Below are positions 23,902 to 24,761 of a DNA stretch of 24,761 bases, piece by piece. This stretch comes from Angelakisella sp. (lineage in GTDB: Bacteria; Bacillota; Clostridia; Oscillospirales; Ruminococcaceae): positions 1 to 24,761 of the forward strand of contig WSMP01000002.1 of assembly GCA_013316495.1 (NCBI GenBank), read 5' to 3'. The translations under genes were made by a program, and so were the position numbers. The first letter of the stretch is position 1. The number at the start of each line of letters is the position of its first letter. Under the pieces are notes generated by a model that was given only the letters and a program-made list of their open reading frames with translations, ran no database searches and was not told the origin of the DNA.

Positions 23902-24558
23902 ATGGCAGTCATGCAGGTAAACCCCACCCGCATGGAGCTGAGCCGCCTGAAAACCAGGCTAAAGACCTCCATGCGCGGCCACAGTCTCCTGAAGAACAAG
24001 CGGGATGACCTGATGAAAAAATTCCTGGAGCAGGTGCGCCGGAACAAGGAGCTGCGGGAGCAGGTGGAGCAGATGATCATGGGCGTCTACGATGGCTTTG
24101 CCATTGCCGGCGCCGTCATGAGCCCCAATATGCTGGAGGAGGCCCTGATGCTCCCCAAGGAGCAGGTGGAGCTGGATATCAGCAGCCAAAACGTCATGAG
24201 CGTTGACGTGCCGGTGTTCCACTTCAGCCGCTCCGCCGCCGGGGATGAGGATATCTCCCCCTACGGCTTCACCTACACCTCCGGCGAGCTGGATGATTCG
24301 GTGGCGGCCCTGAAAAAGGTGCTGCCCCTGATGCTGGAGCTGGCCCAGATGGAAAAAAGCGCCCAGCTCCTGGCGGAGGAAATCGAAAAGACCCGCCGCC
24401 GGGTCAATGCTCTGGAGTACGTTCAGATTCCCTCCCTCCAGGAGACCATCAAGAGCATCGCCATGAAGCTGGACGAGAACGAGCGCGGAAATCTCGCCCG
24501 TCTCATGAAGATTAAGGACATGATGGTCCAGCAGTCCAGAGAGGCTATGGGCCAATAG
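23902..24558 (+). CDS. ntpD: V-type ATPase subunit D (central shaft)
   Basis: A 218-residue protein forming the rotating central shaft through the A3B3 head. Two long helices frame it, with VNPTRMELSRLKTRLKTSMRGHSLLKNKRDDLMKKF at the start region and a C-terminal helix with EKTRRRVNALEYVQIPSLQ and a final IKDMMVQQSREAMGQ. ATG 23902 follows AAGGAGG. It is the last gene of the visible operon. The final codons (GGGCCA at 24549-24554) fall on the same period as the tandem repeat that starts two bases after the stop. Confidence 0.96.
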   Translation: MAVMQVNPTRMELSRLKTRLKTSMRGHSLLKNKRDDLMKKFLEQVRRNKELREQVEQMIMGVYDGFAIAGAVMSPNMLEEALMLPKEQVELDISSQNVMSVDVPVFHFSRSAAGDEDISPYGFTYTSGELDDSVAALKKVLPLMLELAQMEKSAQLLAEEIEKTRRRVNALEYVQIPSLQETIKSIAMKLDENERGNLARLMKIKDMMVQQSREAMGQ

Positions 24559-24559
24559 C

Positions 24560-24761
24560 GGCGTGCCGCCGCTGTCAGACCCTGCCCGGCCTTCGGCCTT
24601 ACCGGTCGGAGGCCGTTGGTCTGTGCCTGGAGACCCGGCGCAAAAGCTGTTTTGGGCCATTGTTGGCGTGCCGCCGCCGTCAGGCCCTGCCCGGCCTTCG
24701 GCCTCACCGGTCGGAGGCCGTTGGTCTGTGCCTGGAGACCCGGCGCAAAAGCTGTTTTGGG
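24560..24761. repeat. 105-bp GC-rich tandem repeat, cut by the window end
   Basis: Unit 1 is 24560-24664 and unit 2 starts at 24665 and runs to the window end at 97 bases. They differ at only three positions in the shared 97. Each contains the inverted repeat CGGCCTC/GAGGCCG around ACCGGTCG; unit 1 has CGGCCTT, which still pairs by a G-U pair. The period of 105 is a multiple of 3, and on the minus strand both units are open in one frame, but no gene is claimed. The number of units cannot be known here. Confidence 0.92.

Noticed and set aside
24560..24761. CRISPR array
   Set aside because: The 105-bp units are joined without variable spacers of equal size, and no cas genes are near.

Overview
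The window looks like a chromosomal segment of a GC-rich gut anaerobe from the Clostridia, most likely the Oscillospirales. This is inferred from strong AGGAGG ribosome binding sites, sigma-A promoters with 17-nt spacers, GC-rich third codon positions, and gene content (DUF4261 and DUF4364 proteins, a flavin reductase-rubredoxin fusion, a fused SecDF, NrdR and a complete V-type ATPase operon). The species cannot be named from the sequence. No rRNA, tRNA, integrase, transposase gene or CRISPR array was seen.

Region 1 (1-4845) holds two tandem DUF4261 genes, the first cut by the window edge. A convergent pair follows: a DUF4364-type protein and a small membrane protein. Next come a VTT/DedA-like (TVP38 family) gene broken by a one-base frameshift and an unrecognised membrane protein. 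Two 290-bp copies of a non-coding element with about 20-bp terminal inverted repeats lie in opposite orientation at 368-657 and 4416-4705. They look like a MITE and bracket this block.

Region 2 (4846-7096) has asnS on the minus strand, divergent from a flavin reductase-rubredoxin gene. Each has a near-consensus promoter.

Region 3 (7153-10471) looks like an acquired cassette with more A/T-rich codon use. It holds an AlkC-type alkylation-repair gene on the plus strand. On the minus strand is a type II restriction-modification pair whose endonuclease carries the AvaI/BsoBI active-site spacing, so the target may be CYCGRG. The endonuclease start codon is preceded by three tandem 14-bp units, each with a Shine-Dalgarno sequence. 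The cassette abuts the stop codon of an rlmD-type rRNA methyltransferase gene.

Region 4 (10472-15556) carries housekeeping genes: the RlmD-type methyltransferase, a fused SecDF, a small unknown protein and NrdR, most with clear promoters or terminators.

Region 5 (15636-24558) is a V-type ATPase operon in the order peripheral stalk (NtpF-like), I, K, E, C, F-type (NtpG-like), A, B, D. This matches the start of the Enterococcus hirae Na+-ATPase operon. The proteolipid has the residues known as Na+ ligands in E. hirae NtpK, so a sodium-coupled enzyme is inferred. Two RNA-like regions stand out: a 5' leader with mutually exclusive hairpins, and a roughly 110-nt spacer before ntpA that can pair with the ntpA ribosome binding site. 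After the operon a GC-rich 105-bp tandem repeat begins and runs off the window.
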